Shown here: positions 7,662 through 16,450 of the stretch, piece by piece
Position numbering within the stretch: position 1 is the first letter of the stretch
How the letters are laid out: every line of letters starts with the position of its first letter
Source: HyVt-477 sp965224605
Lineage (GTDB): Bacteria; Pseudomonadota; Gammaproteobacteria; Thiotrichales; Thiotrichaceae
Length of the DNA stretch: 64,000 nucleotides
Direction: 5' to 3'
Assembly: GCA_965224605.1 (NCBI GenBank)
Contig: CBDCZP010000008.1
Span: 310,001-374,000, forward strand
The notes under the pieces: model-generated
The model's database searches: none
The model's input: the letters and a program-made list of their open reading frames with translations, nothing else
What the model was told of the DNA's origin: nothing
Made by a program: the position numbers and the translations under genes

Positions 7662-8945
7662 TTGGTAGAACGCCATTCAGCACAAACACATCACATCACT
7701 AACCGACATATTTGCCAGAAAGCCAAGAAAATTCTTAACAGCTTGGATAAAGCAAATCATGAAGCCTATTTAGTAGGTGGCGCTGTGCGCGACTTGCTAC
7801 TGGATAAGCGCCCAAAAGATTTTGATATCGCCACCAGCGCCCATCCCGAGGAAGTTAAACAAACCTTTGGCTCAAGCTGTCGCTTGATCGGTAGAAGATT
7901 TCGCCTTGCCCATGTGCATTTTGGTCGTGAGTATTTAGAGGTTGCCACTTTCAGGGCGCCTCATGACGATCATGAATCCGGTCGAACTTCTGATGATGGT
8001 CGTATCATTCATGACAATGTCTATGGCACGTTAGAAGAAGATGCCTTGCGGCGTGACTTTACCGTAAACGCACTATTCTACGATCTCAAATCAGGCGATG
8101 TACTGGATCATGTCAACGGCATGGATGATATTAAGGCACGCCAACTACGCTTAATTGGCGACCCCGAAACACGTTACCGCGAAGACCCTGTGCGTATGCT
8201 GAGGGCAGTTCGCTTTGCGGCTAAACTGGATTTCACTATTCATCCTGACTCTGAACAGCCGATCTATACGTTAGGCCATTTATTAAAGAATATCGCTCCT
8301 GCGAGATTATTTGATGAGACACTCAAACTCTTTCATGGCGGCAAGGCACTAGAAACGTTTCGCCAGCTTCGTAAATACGATTTATTTCAATACCTGTTTC
8401 CGCTCACTGAACGCAGCTTGTTAGTCGAAGAGGGCGATGAGTTTCTAAATTTTATCGAAATAGCGCTGATCAATACCGACAAGCGCATCAACTCAGGCAA
8501 AAGCACCACCCCTGCTTTTTTGTTTGCAGTGATGTTATGGGACGACTTAACGGGTTACTTTCAATACCATCTTGAAGAAGGTCAACCTGCTTATCAATCT
8601 ATGCATAAAGCAGCTAGTGACGTCTTTTCTGAGCAAGTTCGCGCTATGTCCGTACCGAAAAGATTCAGTACCATGACCCGCGAAATCTGGTCACTGCAAG
8701 ATCGTTTCAATCACAGACACTGTCGCTCTTCACTTTCTTTCCTTGACCATAGACGCTTTAGAGCAGCTTATGATTTCTTCTGTTTACGTGCAAAGGCGGG
8801 TCATTTACCTGCTGAAGCCTGCGAATGGTGGACTACATTCCAGTTCTCATCACACGATGAACAACAAGAAACCTGCCAACAATACGCCAACCCAAAGAAG
8901 AAGAGACGTCGTCGTAAAAAACCTCAGCAAGACCAAAATGATTAG
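7662..8945 (+). CDS. pcnB: Poly(A) polymerase I
   Basis: Adds 3' poly(A) tails to RNA and thereby promotes decay. The 427 residues carry the nucleotidyltransferase core: LVGGAVRDLLL (near residue 38), the catalytic pair in KDFDIATSA, then GRRFRLAHVHFG and RRDFTVNALFYD. The neck/body helices follow and the C-terminus is a very basic KKKRRRRKK tail that suits RNA binding. The start is a TTG preceded by AAGGAAAG; rare starts are known for pcnB in Escherichia coli. It overlaps folK by eight bases, heading a pcnB-folK-panB-panC operon. Confidence 0.95.
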   Translation: MVERHSAQTHHITNRHICQKAKKILNSLDKANHEAYLVGGAVRDLLLDKRPKDFDIATSAHPEEVKQTFGSSCRLIGRRFRLAHVHFGREYLEVATFRAPHDDHESGRTSDDGRIIHDNVYGTLEEDALRRDFTVNALFYDLKSGDVLDHVNGMDDIKARQLRLIGDPETRYREDPVRMLRAVRFAAKLDFTIHPDSEQPIYTLGHLLKNIAPARLFDETLKLFHGGKALETFRQLRKYDLFQYLFPLTERSLLVEEGDEFLNFIEIALINTDKRINSGKSTTPAFLFAVMLWDDLTGYFQYHLEEGQPAYQSMHKAASDVFSEQVRAMSVPKRFSTMTREIWSLQDRFNHRHCRSSLSFLDHRRFRAAYDFFCLRAKAGHLPAEACEWWTTFQFSSHDEQQETCQQYANPKKKRRRRKKPQQDQND

Positions 8946-9471
8946 CTATATTGGGCTAGGTAGCAACTTAAATAGCAACGTTGGCAACTCTACCAATACA
9001 CTTCATTCTGCATTTTCAGCATTAGATAATCATTCCGACATCACCTTAATAACGCATTCCAGTTTCTATGGCAGCAAGCCACATGGCCCACAAGACCAGC
9101 CTGATTATGTGAATGCTGTCGCTAAGATAGAAACCTCGTTAGAACCACTTGACCTGCTTGATACACTTCAGCACATCGAAAACACCCATAACCGAATTCG
9201 TACCGAACAGCACTGGGGGCCACGAACATTAGACCTTGATTTGCTATTATATGATAATCAGGTGATTGAATCAGAACGATTAATTATCCCCCACCCCAGA
9301 ATCACCGAACGATCTTTTGTACTCTACCCCCTTGATGAGATCACAAATGGGCTTATATTCCCTAATGGAGAGCCACTGGCAGACTATCTAACGACTGTAG
9401 ACAATGATCTGTGGATTTTACAGACGCGAGAAGATATTAAATTGGGAAAGACAAGCCATGACAAAGCGTAG
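8938..9471 (+). CDS. folK: 6-hydroxymethyl-dihydropterin pyrophosphokinase
   Basis: Folate pathway HPPK, 177 residues from the ATG at 8938. It opens with ISYIGLGSNL, the usual HPPK start. ATP/Mg contacts are in GPRTLDLDLLLYD, and IPHPRITERSFVLYPL closes the active site. A longer frame extends upstream inside pcnB but is not supported. Overlaps with pcnB (8 bases) and panB (14 bases) indicate one transcript and coupled translation. Confidence 0.95.
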   Translation: MISYIGLGSNLNSNVGNSTNTLHSAFSALDNHSDITLITHSSFYGSKPHGPQDQPDYVNAVAKIETSLEPLDLLDTLQHIENTHNRIRTEQHWGPRTLDLDLLLYDNQVIESERLIIPHPRITERSFVLYPLDEITNGLIFPNGEPLADYLTTVDNDLWILQTREDIKLGKTSHDKA

Positions 9472-10258
9472 AGTCACCGTAACCACCCTGCATAACATGA
9501 AAAAAAAGGGTGAGAAAATAGCTTCACTGACAGCTTACGATGCCAGCTTTGCACGAGTTCTGGATGAACAAGGTGTCGATTGTATTTTAGTAGGTGATTC
9601 ATTAGGCATGGTCATTCAAGGCTATGAAACAACGGTTCCCGTTAGTGTCGATGATATGGTTTACCACACCAAAGCGGTGGCTACTGCCTGTAAAACAGCC
9701 TTGTTAATGGCTGATCTTCCCTTTATGAGTTATACCTCACCACAACAAGCACTACATAACACAGCAAGAATTATGCAAGAGGGAGGTGCGCATATGATCA
9801 AGCTCGAAGGTGGCGCTCCGCAAATAGAAACCGTCAAGCAGTTAACCCATCACGGCGTACCTGTTTGTGCGCATCTGGGGCTTACCCCTCAATCCGTTCA
9901 CAAACTGGGAGGCTATCGTGTCCAAGGTCGCGAACAAGGTGCCGCGCAACAGATGATAGATGATGCGATGGCACTACAAGAAGCGGGAGCGGATGCGGTT
10001 CTACTTGAATGTGTCCCCGTCAAACTGGCTAAGAAAATTACAGCGAAGCTAACCGTGCCAACCATTGGTATTGGTGCAGGAGCCGATTGCGACGGTCAGG
10101 TACTAGTCTTGCATGACTTACTGGGTATCACGCCAAACGCACCCAAGTTCAGCAAAGATTTTCTGTCTGAAAGTAACGATATTGCAAGTGCCGTAAAAAG
10201 CTATGTGGATGCCGTTAAATCGGGTAGCTTTCCAACTGAAGATCAATGTTTTATATAG
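9458..10258 (+). CDS. panB: 3-methyl-2-oxobutanoate hydroxymethyltransferase
   Basis: First committed enzyme of pantothenate synthesis, making ketopantoate from alpha-ketoisovalerate and methylene-tetrahydrofolate. From ATG 9458 it is 266 residues, matching the family. Motifs include LTAYDASFARVLDEQGVD, LVGDSLGMVIQGY (metal Asp) and MIKLEGG. The GGGAAAG before 9458 supports this start over an upstream one inside folK. Its neighbour panC performs the later ligation step. Confidence 0.96.
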   Translation: MTKRRVTVTTLHNMKKKGEKIASLTAYDASFARVLDEQGVDCILVGDSLGMVIQGYETTVPVSVDDMVYHTKAVATACKTALLMADLPFMSYTSPQQALHNTARIMQEGGAHMIKLEGGAPQIETVKQLTHHGVPVCAHLGLTPQSVHKLGGYRVQGREQGAAQQMIDDAMALQEAGADAVLLECVPVKLAKKITAKLTVPTIGIGAGADCDGQVLVLHDLLGITPNAPKFSKDFLSESNDIASAVKSYVDAVKSGSFPTEDQCFI

Positions 10259-10269
10259 CGCCAAAAAAA

Positions 10270-11115
10270 ATGATTCAAACCAGCGATATAGCCCCGTTAA
10301 GAAAACACATTAAAGCATGGAAACAGCAAGACAAAACCATCGCCGTAGTCCCCACTATGGGCAACCTGCACGCCGGTCATTTAGCACTGATTAATAAAGC
10401 CCGACAATTAGCTGACATCACCATCGCCACTCTCTTCGTCAACCCCATACAGTTTGACAAACAAGCTGATCTAGACAACTACCCAAAAACTTACGAACAG
10501 GATATCAAGCTTTTAGAACAACAAAACTGTGATTTGGTTTTCTCACCAACCACTGAAACCATGTATGGTAAAACCAAAAGCACAACACGGGTTGAAGTCG
10601 CTGAACATAACCATATTCTGGAAGGTGCATCTCGCGAAGGACATTTCTCAGGCGTGGCAACCGTTGTTGCTAAACTGTTTAATATAACCACACCCGATTT
10701 CGCCATCTTTGGGGAAAAAGATTTCCAGCAACTTATTGTCATACGGCAAATGGTCGCCGACCTGAATTTCGATATTGAAATTATCGGCCATCCAATCGTG
10801 CGAGAAAAAGATAATCTGGCAATGAGCTCACGCAATGGTTATTTAACCGAGCAAGAGCGTAAAATTGCACCTTTTCTAAATAAAGCGTTACAGCGAATTA
10901 AAGAACAAATAGTTGATGGAGAAAAAGATTATCAAACACTCTGCTCTACTGCTAATGAAACAATTGCCAAACAGGGCTTCCGACCTGATTATATAGAAGT
11001 AAGAAGACAGCAGGACTTGCTAGAGCCCAACAGAAACGACAAAGAACTGGTGATTGTTGCCTCTGCCTGGTTAGGCAAAGCGCGACTGCTTGATAATATT
11101 GCTTTTATCATCTAG
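10270..11115 (+). CDS. panC: Pantothenate synthetase (pantoate-beta-alanine ligase)
   Basis: Joins pantoate to beta-alanine using ATP. The protein from 10270 is 281 residues. It shows VVPTMGNLHAGHLALI (nucleotide-binding HxGH), TLFVNPIQF, FGEKDFQQL and a KMSKS-like MSSRNGYL. An ATG at 10246 overlapping panB gives eight extra residues; homologue alignment favours 10270, but neither has a strong ribosome site. A 7-bp inverted repeat (ATACCAT/ATGGTAT) directly follows the stop without a T-run. Confidence 0.95.
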   Translation: MIQTSDIAPLRKHIKAWKQQDKTIAVVPTMGNLHAGHLALINKARQLADITIATLFVNPIQFDKQADLDNYPKTYEQDIKLLEQQNCDLVFSPTTETMYGKTKSTTRVEVAEHNHILEGASREGHFSGVATVVAKLFNITTPDFAIFGEKDFQQLIVIRQMVADLNFDIEIIGHPIVREKDNLAMSSRNGYLTEQERKIAPFLNKALQRIKEQIVDGEKDYQTLCSTANETIAKQGFRPDYIEVRRQQDLLEPNRNDKELVIVASAWLGKARLLDNIAFII

Positions 11116-11154
11116 ATACCATAGTTGCAAAGTAAATTTCATGGTATGCAAAGC

Positions 11155-11298
11155 CTCTGGAGGCGATGCTTTAGAGACTTGTGCAAGTATTCCTTTGTAG
11201 GGTGTGCCGACGAAGGAGGCGCACAACCTCTTTAGCCTTCTGACTAAAATATTGATTTCAAGCACAGTATGGCGAGCCTGAAGGCTCACTTCCAGAAA
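11155..11298. repeat. MITE-like element, copy 1
   Basis: About 144 bases bounded by imperfect inverted ends (left CTCTGGAGGCGA at 11156-11167, right TCACTTCCAGAAA at 11286-11298). The right end is preceded by the hairpin GAGCCTGAAGGCTC (11274-11287). Parts are shared with 15487-15568: CTGGAGGCGATGCTTTAG at the left and CGAGCCTGAAGGCTCAC at the right. Inside lies a separate REP-like hairpin. Confidence 0.6.
11195..11226. repeat. REP-like hairpin with TTGTAGGGT head
   Basis: TTGTAGGGTGTGCC (11195-11208) followed by a nine-base spacer and GGCGCAC (11218-11224) forms a 7-bp stem with one G-U pair. The TTGTAGGG head recurs, inverted, at 41505-41528 and near 59887-59898. It interrupts the MITE-like element. 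Confidence 0.55.
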
Positions 11299-11336
11299 AA
11301 CATGACTTGTTCAAAGGTTCCCTAAAGAAGGTGGTA

Positions 11337-12449
11337 TTACGAATTATTAATCAACGCCTCACTCATATCCGTCGTATGTGCATTGTGATTATCACAAGCC
11401 AGTAAACGCTCATAAAGCTCATCTTGTTCCAATACTTCGTGAGTACCATCTTCTCTTTGCAGGTAAGCTGCCCAGGGAACAAACTGTGTTTTAGAAAATA
11501 ATTGCCCTGCTTCGGGTGAATAGTCAATATTCAAACCTGCTATATAGATTAAATTTCTGCCTTTGTATTCAGGTTCTTTCACGATGCTCCGATAACTTTT
11601 ATCAAACTCGATTTGCACATTAACTTCAGCGGCACTTAGCATGGGTTCACGTGAGGTAACAATCCACGGCATATATCGATGCAAGTTGTTTTCCATGTGG
11701 TCTTTCTTTTTTCGAGCGCGGTTAAAGCTAAATAACTCTGGTTTCAAAAAACGACCGAAGGGTGTTGGCTGATTTTCTGTCCAGCTAAAAGAGCGTTCTT
11801 TTAGAAAAGCAATCAGTTCATCAGAAGCTCGAAATACTTTTGAAGTACTCAGTATTTTTGCAGGCTCTCTGCCTTGTTCTTTTTTCGGAGGCTGGATCAA
11901 TAAATCCAGATCAAGATATAAACCTTCATCATATTTCTGTTCAAGAAGTTGATTATCAATCGTTATGTAATGCTTGTTGTCAATGCGTTGTAGTAACGTA
12001 TTTTCACTGGCAAAGTTATATTCCGTCTGATACCAATCCAACACAGAATGTACTTTTCCACAGTTCGATGACATGCTGCAATCAGTTGTCTGCAAACGTC
12101 GATATTCTCCAAAATGCCCTGTTTCTTTGTCATAGCCTACATGGCTCGCCTGAAATATGGCTAAGTCTTTACCGTGATGTGCATAAGCACCATTACGTCC
12201 TTTTGCCATAATCCCACCCACTAAGCCATGGTCAAAAGGGAAAGCACCAAAATGCTTGGTAATTAATATAATGGGAAAACCTTGGCTTTCGTCTGAACAA
12301 AAAGCGCGTGATGGCACTATCTTTCCATATTCCATCCCTTCATCAATGCACATATTAAAGAAGCGAGCGATAAAATCTTCGTATTCTAAGGTATGGTCTT
12401 CTATTTTGAAGTTTCCCAGAATGGATTTTAAACGTAAATTCATGATCAT
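11337..12449 (-). CDS. Possible LCIB/LCIC-type beta-carbonic anhydrase-like protein
   Basis: Uncharacterised soluble protein, 370 residues from the ATG at 12449 (a frame reaching 12548 would need a TTG). It has a beta-carbonic-anhydrase-like cluster: Cys51-Ser-Asp53, His91-His92, His103 in FQASHVGYD and Cys120 in SSNCGKV, all in the first third. Members of the algal and bacterial LCIB/C family bind zinc with two Cys and one His, so I infer this family, with moderate confidence. If right it would interconvert CO2 and bicarbonate. No carboxysome or Rubisco gene is nearby. It is flanked by a repeat on one side and panD on the other. Confidence 0.45.
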   Translation of the reverse strand: MIMNLRLKSILGNFKIEDHTLEYEDFIARFFNMCIDEGMEYGKIVPSRAFCSDESQGFPIILITKHFGAFPFDHGLVGGIMAKGRNGAYAHHGKDLAIFQASHVGYDKETGHFGEYRRLQTTDCSMSSNCGKVHSVLDWYQTEYNFASENTLLQRIDNKHYITIDNQLLEQKYDEGLYLDLDLLIQPPKKEQGREPAKILSTSKVFRASDELIAFLKERSFSWTENQPTPFGRFLKPELFSFNRARKKKDHMENNLHRYMPWIVTSREPMLSAAEVNVQIEFDKSYRSIVKEPEYKGRNLIYIAGLNIDYSPEAGQLFSKTQFVPWAAYLQREDGTHEVLEQDELYERLLACDNHNAHTTDMSEALINNS

Positions 12450-12654
12450 GATGAAAGGCCTTTTTGGAACTCTTAAACAATTTGGAGTACTTAGGGCGGC
12501 GTAATAATGAGCGGGTTTATTATTGCGCCACCCCTTACTATACTGCAACTTACCTACCGATAGTCAATCACAGTTCTGATTGTATTTGAATAATTTAACT
12601 CAAGCCCCCATAATTAATAGTTAAGAGAATACTAATGCTTCACGAGAGGACACA

Positions 12655-13044
12655 ATGGAACTCACTTTATTAAAATCAAAGCTGCACCGGGTTCATACCA
12701 CCCACGCCGAGCTAGAATATGAAGGGTCTTGTGCCATTGATAAGCATTTACTGGATATGGCGAATATTCGTGAGTATGAGCAAATTCATATTTATAACAT
12801 TGATAACGGTGAGCGTTTTTCTACTTACGCGATTATGGGTGAAGAAGGTTCCGGCATGATTTCTGTCAATGGAGCGGCTGCGCATAAAGCCAACCCTGGA
12901 GATCGTTTGATTATTTGTACCTATGCGCGTATGTCTGAGGCGGAGGCGGATACTTTTAAGCCGCAATTAGTGTATGCGGATAACAATAATAAAATCACCC
13001 GTACTTCACAACTAATCCCGATACAAAATACGCAAACCGGATAA
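12655..13044 (+). CDS. panD: Aspartate 1-decarboxylase
   Basis: Makes beta-alanine for pantothenate from aspartate. The proenzyme of 129 residues cleaves itself between Gly24 and Ser25 to form the pyruvoyl cofactor; the YEGSCAIDKHLLD stretch holds this site at exactly the canonical position. The MISVNGAAAHKANPGDRLIICTYA region is also typical. A GAGAGGA precedes the ATG. It is 1.5 kb from panC and followed after five bases by hisC. Confidence 0.97.
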   Translation: MELTLLKSKLHRVHTTHAELEYEGSCAIDKHLLDMANIREYEQIHIYNIDNGERFSTYAIMGEEGSGMISVNGAAAHKANPGDRLIICTYARMSEAEADTFKPQLVYADNNNKITRTSQLIPIQNTQTG

Positions 13045-13049
13045 ATAAC

Positions 13050-14120
13050 ATGAGCCGATTCTGGAGCGAACGTACTCGTGCGCTAAACCCTTATGTGCCA
13101 GGTGAACAGCCTAAAGATGCTCAGTACATTAAGCTGAATACCAATGAAAACCCTTATCCTCCTTCAGAACGAGTTCAACAAGCTATCATCGCAGCCAGTG
13201 ACGATGATTTAAGACTATATCCTGATCCAGATGGCAGTGAGCTTAAAACAGCTATTGCAGACTTTTATTCTGTAGAGAAAGCTAATGTTTTTGTGGGCAA
13301 CAGCTCCGATGAGGTATTAGCACATACGTTTGTTGCTCTGCTAAAGCACGATGCTCCATTGTTGTTCCCAGATATTAGCTATAGCTTCTATCCTGTTTAT
13401 TGTGGGCTGTTTGGTATTGATTCAAAAGAGATACCACTCAATGACTCGTTTGAGATTAATGTCGATGATTATGCGATTAGTAATGTAGGTAAAAACGGCG
13501 GAATCATTTTCCCTAACCCCAATGCACCAACAGGCAAAGCTTTGTCTCTAGATGTTATTGAGCAATTTTCACAGGATCACCCAGAGTCAGTGATTGTTAT
13601 AGACGAAGCCTATGTTGATTTTGGTGCAGATACCGCGATTCCACTTATAAAAAAATATAAGAACCTACTGGTCGTACAAACATTTTCCAAGTCCCGTTCT
13701 TTAGCCGGACTGAGGGTTGGTTTTGCTGTGGGAGATGCTGGTCTCATAGAGGGTCTGGAACGCGTTAAGAATTCTTTCCACCCCTATTGTTTAGCGCGTA
13801 ATGCTATTGCGGGTGCAACCGCTTCTATTAAAGATAACGAAGGTTTTGAAAATAATCGACAGAAGATTATAAAGACAAGAGAGCACACTACATTTGAACT
13901 GAAGAAATTAGGGTTTGATGTTATCCCGTCTAGTGCCAACTTTGTCTTTGCCAAACCACCCATCAATCACACAGCAGAGTCACTGTACTTACAACTGAAG
14001 CAGAAGAATATTTTAGTACGTTATTTTAAAATGCCCAGAATTAACGAACATCTAAGAATAACTATCGGCACTGATGCGGAGATGAACGCTTTGATTGAGA
14101 CCCTCACAGAACTTATGTAA
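13050..14120 (+). CDS. hisC: Histidinol-phosphate aminotransferase
   Basis: PLP-dependent class I/II aminotransferase of histidine biosynthesis, 356 residues. Diagnostic segments are KLNTNENPYPPS near the N-terminus, IIFPNPNAPTGKA, VIDEAYVDFG and the Schiff-base lysine in TFSKSRSLAGLRVG. It begins five bases after panD, so the two are probably co-transcribed. Some close paralogues act on phenylalanine or phosphonates; length and motifs favour HisC. Confidence 0.92.
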   Translation: MSRFWSERTRALNPYVPGEQPKDAQYIKLNTNENPYPPSERVQQAIIAASDDDLRLYPDPDGSELKTAIADFYSVEKANVFVGNSSDEVLAHTFVALLKHDAPLLFPDISYSFYPVYCGLFGIDSKEIPLNDSFEINVDDYAISNVGKNGGIIFPNPNAPTGKALSLDVIEQFSQDHPESVIVIDEAYVDFGADTAIPLIKKYKNLLVVQTFSKSRSLAGLRVGFAVGDAGLIEGLERVKNSFHPYCLARNAIAGATASIKDNEGFENNRQKIIKTREHTTFELKKLGFDVIPSSANFVFAKPPINHTAESLYLQLKQKNILVRYFKMPRINEHLRITIGTDAEMNALIETLTELM

Positions 14121-14157
14121 CCTGTATTTGTTCCCCAACCAAGCGATATAAAGGTTG

Positions 14158-15432
14158 TTATTTGAGAACAATACTAGCCATTCTAAGTGGTCTTCCACCT
14201 GAGATTCGCTTTTTAATCTCCTGTGCTAATTGATGTACTGCCATGGCATATTTACTACTATGGTTATATCGCGTAATCACATAAAAATTATGACCTGCAA
14301 GCCAAACCTCATCGCCACTATAAGTATTCATACGCAGCAATCGTACTGACTGGTCGATCGGCCCAACGGGATATATCCCATTTCTTTGCATCTTTGCCAA
14401 GCTATGTTTTCTTTTGTAACTAGATTTGAAGTTGCGATAACCTCTACCTTCCGTCGTCGCCATTACTGCAACAGCTCCACCTGTTCTCCAACCATGTTGG
14501 CGAAGATAGTTAGCTATGCTTCCAATCGCATCTGCTGGTGTCCATAAATTACAGGAACCACTACCATCATGATCAACACCGTAACGCTTAATATTGCTTG
14601 GCATGAATTGACAAAGACCTAGCGCGCCTGCGTATGAAGATTTGGGTTGTAGAGGGTTTAATCTTGTGCGACGAGTCATTAGTAAATAACTTTCCAGTTC
14701 TTTTTGGAAATATTTTCCGCGACGTACATTGCTAAATCCCATATTCGCCAAGGCATCTATCGCACGATTTTTTCCGACATTGCCACCATAGCGTGTTTCT
14801 ATTCCAATGATTCCCAGAATATATTCCTGAGGAACACCATACCGTTGTTCTGCACGTTGCAGCGCTGCTCTATTCTCTCTCCAGAATTGAATGCCTCTGT
14901 TGATCGTTCTATCGGTTAAAAATAGATTCCTATAGCGTGTCCAACTGCCTTTCCTGTTTTTCTTTGTTTTCTTTACCGGATAGGCATCTCGGTAAGCCAT
15001 TCTCTGCAAAAAAGGAGTCGCGTGTGTATTTGAAAAAAGATAGTTTAGATGCCCCCGATCAAAGCCGTGTTTGTTGACCATTTTATCGATAAACACTAGC
15101 GTTTGAGGGTTTCTTGCAAAATCACCACTCAATCTGTTTGCTCGTTGTTGACCCCATGAGCCTCTTTGTACAGATCTAACGGGTGGTTTTTTTACTACTT
15201 TTCTTACAGACCTTGGCTTGGGCTTAATGATTCTTACAGGTTTGATGATGACATCGTTTGTTTTGACAACCCTTTTCTTTACAGGACTAGTCTTTACATT
15301 TTCCGATGTTCTCGCTGGGTTTTTTGTTTGATTCGCTGGTTTGTCAGAGTGTACAGAATGGGTCGAACAACCCGAAACAAGACTTGTTGCCAACAAGATA
15401 GATAGTACGATTGTATACGTTTTCAGTGCCAT
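14158..15432 (-). CDS. MltB-family lytic murein transglycosylase, lipoprotein
   Basis: Outer-membrane lipoprotein that cleaves peptidoglycan glycan strands. The signal ends in the lipobox LVSGC. A basic, Val/Lys/Pro-rich linker of about 70 residues precedes the catalytic domain. The catalytic Glu lies in IIGIETRYGGNVG, followed by ALANMGFSNVRRGKYF and ALGLCQFMPSN as in MltB. At 424 residues it is longer than Escherichia coli MltB because of the linker. AAGGGGAT precedes the ATG. Its neighbours on this strand include another cell-wall enzyme at 16.5 kb. Confidence 0.9.
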   Translation of the reverse strand: MALKTYTIVLSILLATSLVSGCSTHSVHSDKPANQTKNPARTSENVKTSPVKKRVVKTNDVIIKPVRIIKPKPRSVRKVVKKPPVRSVQRGSWGQQRANRLSGDFARNPQTLVFIDKMVNKHGFDRGHLNYLFSNTHATPFLQRMAYRDAYPVKKTKKNRKGSWTRYRNLFLTDRTINRGIQFWRENRAALQRAEQRYGVPQEYILGIIGIETRYGGNVGKNRAIDALANMGFSNVRRGKYFQKELESYLLMTRRTRLNPLQPKSSYAGALGLCQFMPSNIKRYGVDHDGSGSCNLWTPADAIGSIANYLRQHGWRTGGAVAVMATTEGRGYRNFKSSYKRKHSLAKMQRNGIYPVGPIDQSVRLLRMNTYSGDEVWLAGHNFYVITRYNHSSKYAMAVHQLAQEIKKRISGGRPLRMASIVLK

Positions 15433-15486
15433 TAAATCCCCTTGCTATGGCTGAGTTTCTTAAGGAACTTCTGAACAAGTCTAAAC

Positions 15487-15568
15487 TTTCTGGAAGTGAT
15501 GCTTTAGCTTCACCTAAGGTGTTGATTATAAGCACCGTATTGCGAGCCTGAAGGCTCACCTCCAGAAA
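15487..15568. repeat. MITE-like element, copy 2
   Basis: 82 bases with 13-base terminal inverted repeats: TTTCTGGAAGTGA (15487-15499) against TCACCTCCAGAAA (15556-15568), one mismatch. The hairpin GAGCCTGAAGGCTC (15544-15557) abuts the right end, as in the copy at 11155-11298. No coding capacity. It lies in the promoter region of the MltB-like gene. Confidence 0.6.
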
Positions 15569-15603
15569 AATGACTTAATCAGAGATTTCTTAAAATCTTA
15601 AAT

Positions 15604-15632
15604 CTCCCCAGCCCTCTTTTAAACGAGGGGAG
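15604..15632. repeat. Hairpin downstream of the secreted-protein gene
   Basis: CCCTC (15612-15616) pairs with GAGGG (15625-15629), with flanking CTCC/GGAG able to extend it. It lies 20-50 bases after the stop of the minus-strand secreted protein gene and may stabilise or end that transcript, although the following T-run is poor. Confidence 0.35.
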
Positions 15633-15652
15633 CTTCTATGTATACTTTTAAT

Positions 15653-16381
15653 TTAATTAGAAAAATCCATCATATTGCCCATTTCTTCCATTATCGGAGG
15701 AAACTGGTTAAGTACCGCATCACCTACCGTAACCGGATCAGGCGAGCTTAGTGAAGGCGCTTTCCAACCGCCAGGCATACGCCCCATATCGTGAGGGGCA
15801 TTGGTTGATTTATCCCAAAACTCTTCGGTAAAGCCGGTATAAAAATCAGGCCAAATATGTCGTGTATCACCCCAAGCTTTCTTCTTATTGGTATTGTTTT
15901 GTGAGAAAAAAGGCATTTGTGAATTATTGCCATTGCTCCATGGATTCCAGTTATTACTATTGCTCCATGGCGTCGGATAGTTATTGTTATTGAACATTGA
16001 AGTGGGTGAAAAGCTATTACCAAATGGCGTCATATTCGAGAACTGATAGTTCGGTGAACTATAATTCATCTGACGAGGCTGGTTTTGTTGATACGGATTA
16101 TAACCATAGGCAGGTTGTTGCATCCACGGCATCGATCTTCCATAACCAAACGGCATCTGATAGGGGGAATAGCTCTGATACTGTGGATATGAAGGAGCCC
16201 GCGCAACCTGAGCAGGACGTGCCTTCTGGGGGTAATACCCTTGTGCAGCTTGCGTCGCTGGAAAATTTCCCGATGCAGGGTTAGCGAAACCCGTGATAGG
16301 TAACACCATAGCTGCTGATCCCAGCATCCCAACTAGTAAGCCGGCTAACCTTATTTTTTTTGTATTTCGTCTATGTTTCAT
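15653..16381 (-). CDS. Secreted Asn/Gln/Pro/Tyr-rich low-complexity protein
   Basis: Product of 242 residues, family not recognised. A basic N-terminus, a hydrophobic core and cleavage near GFA-NPASG make a clear signal peptide. Residues 50-165 are a low-complexity stretch rich in Asn, Gln, Pro, Tyr, Phe, Ser and Met. The last 75 residues become ordered: WGDTRHIWPDFYTGFTEEFW and then MGRMPGGW and PPIMEEMGNMMDF. The start is the ATG at 16381 with GAGG eight bases ahead. Composition recalls envelope-structural or sulfur-globule coat proteins, but that is only a guess. Confidence 0.65.
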   Translation of the reverse strand: MKHRRNTKKIRLAGLLVGMLGSAAMVLPITGFANPASGNFPATQAAQGYYPQKARPAQVARAPSYPQYQSYSPYQMPFGYGRSMPWMQQPAYGYNPYQQNQPRQMNYSSPNYQFSNMTPFGNSFSPTSMFNNNNYPTPWSNSNNWNPWSNGNNSQMPFFSQNNTNKKKAWGDTRHIWPDFYTGFTEEFWDKSTNAPHDMGRMPGGWKAPSLSSPDPVTVGDAVLNQFPPIMEEMGNMMDFSN

Positions 16382-16402
16382 AGCAGATAACCTCAATGTT
16401 GT

Positions 16403-16444
16403 GCCCTAAACTTGGCGCCCTTAACTTGGCGCCCTTAACTTGCA
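16403..16444. repeat. 14-bp tandem repeat, three copies
   Basis: Unit GCCCTTAACTTGGC: copies at 16403-16416 (one mismatch), 16417-16430 and 16431-16444 (two end mismatches). It fills most of the gap between the L,D-transpeptidase stop and the secreted-protein start, just upstream of the latter's ribosome site. Confidence 0.8.
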
Positions 16445-16450
16445 GGAGTG

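Noticed and set aside
11071..11289. Minus-strand ORF sharing its first residues with one at 15344-15559
   Set aside because: Both start inside the MITE-like repeat, which explains the shared MSLQAR start; remainder differs and overlaps panC or the MltB-like gene.
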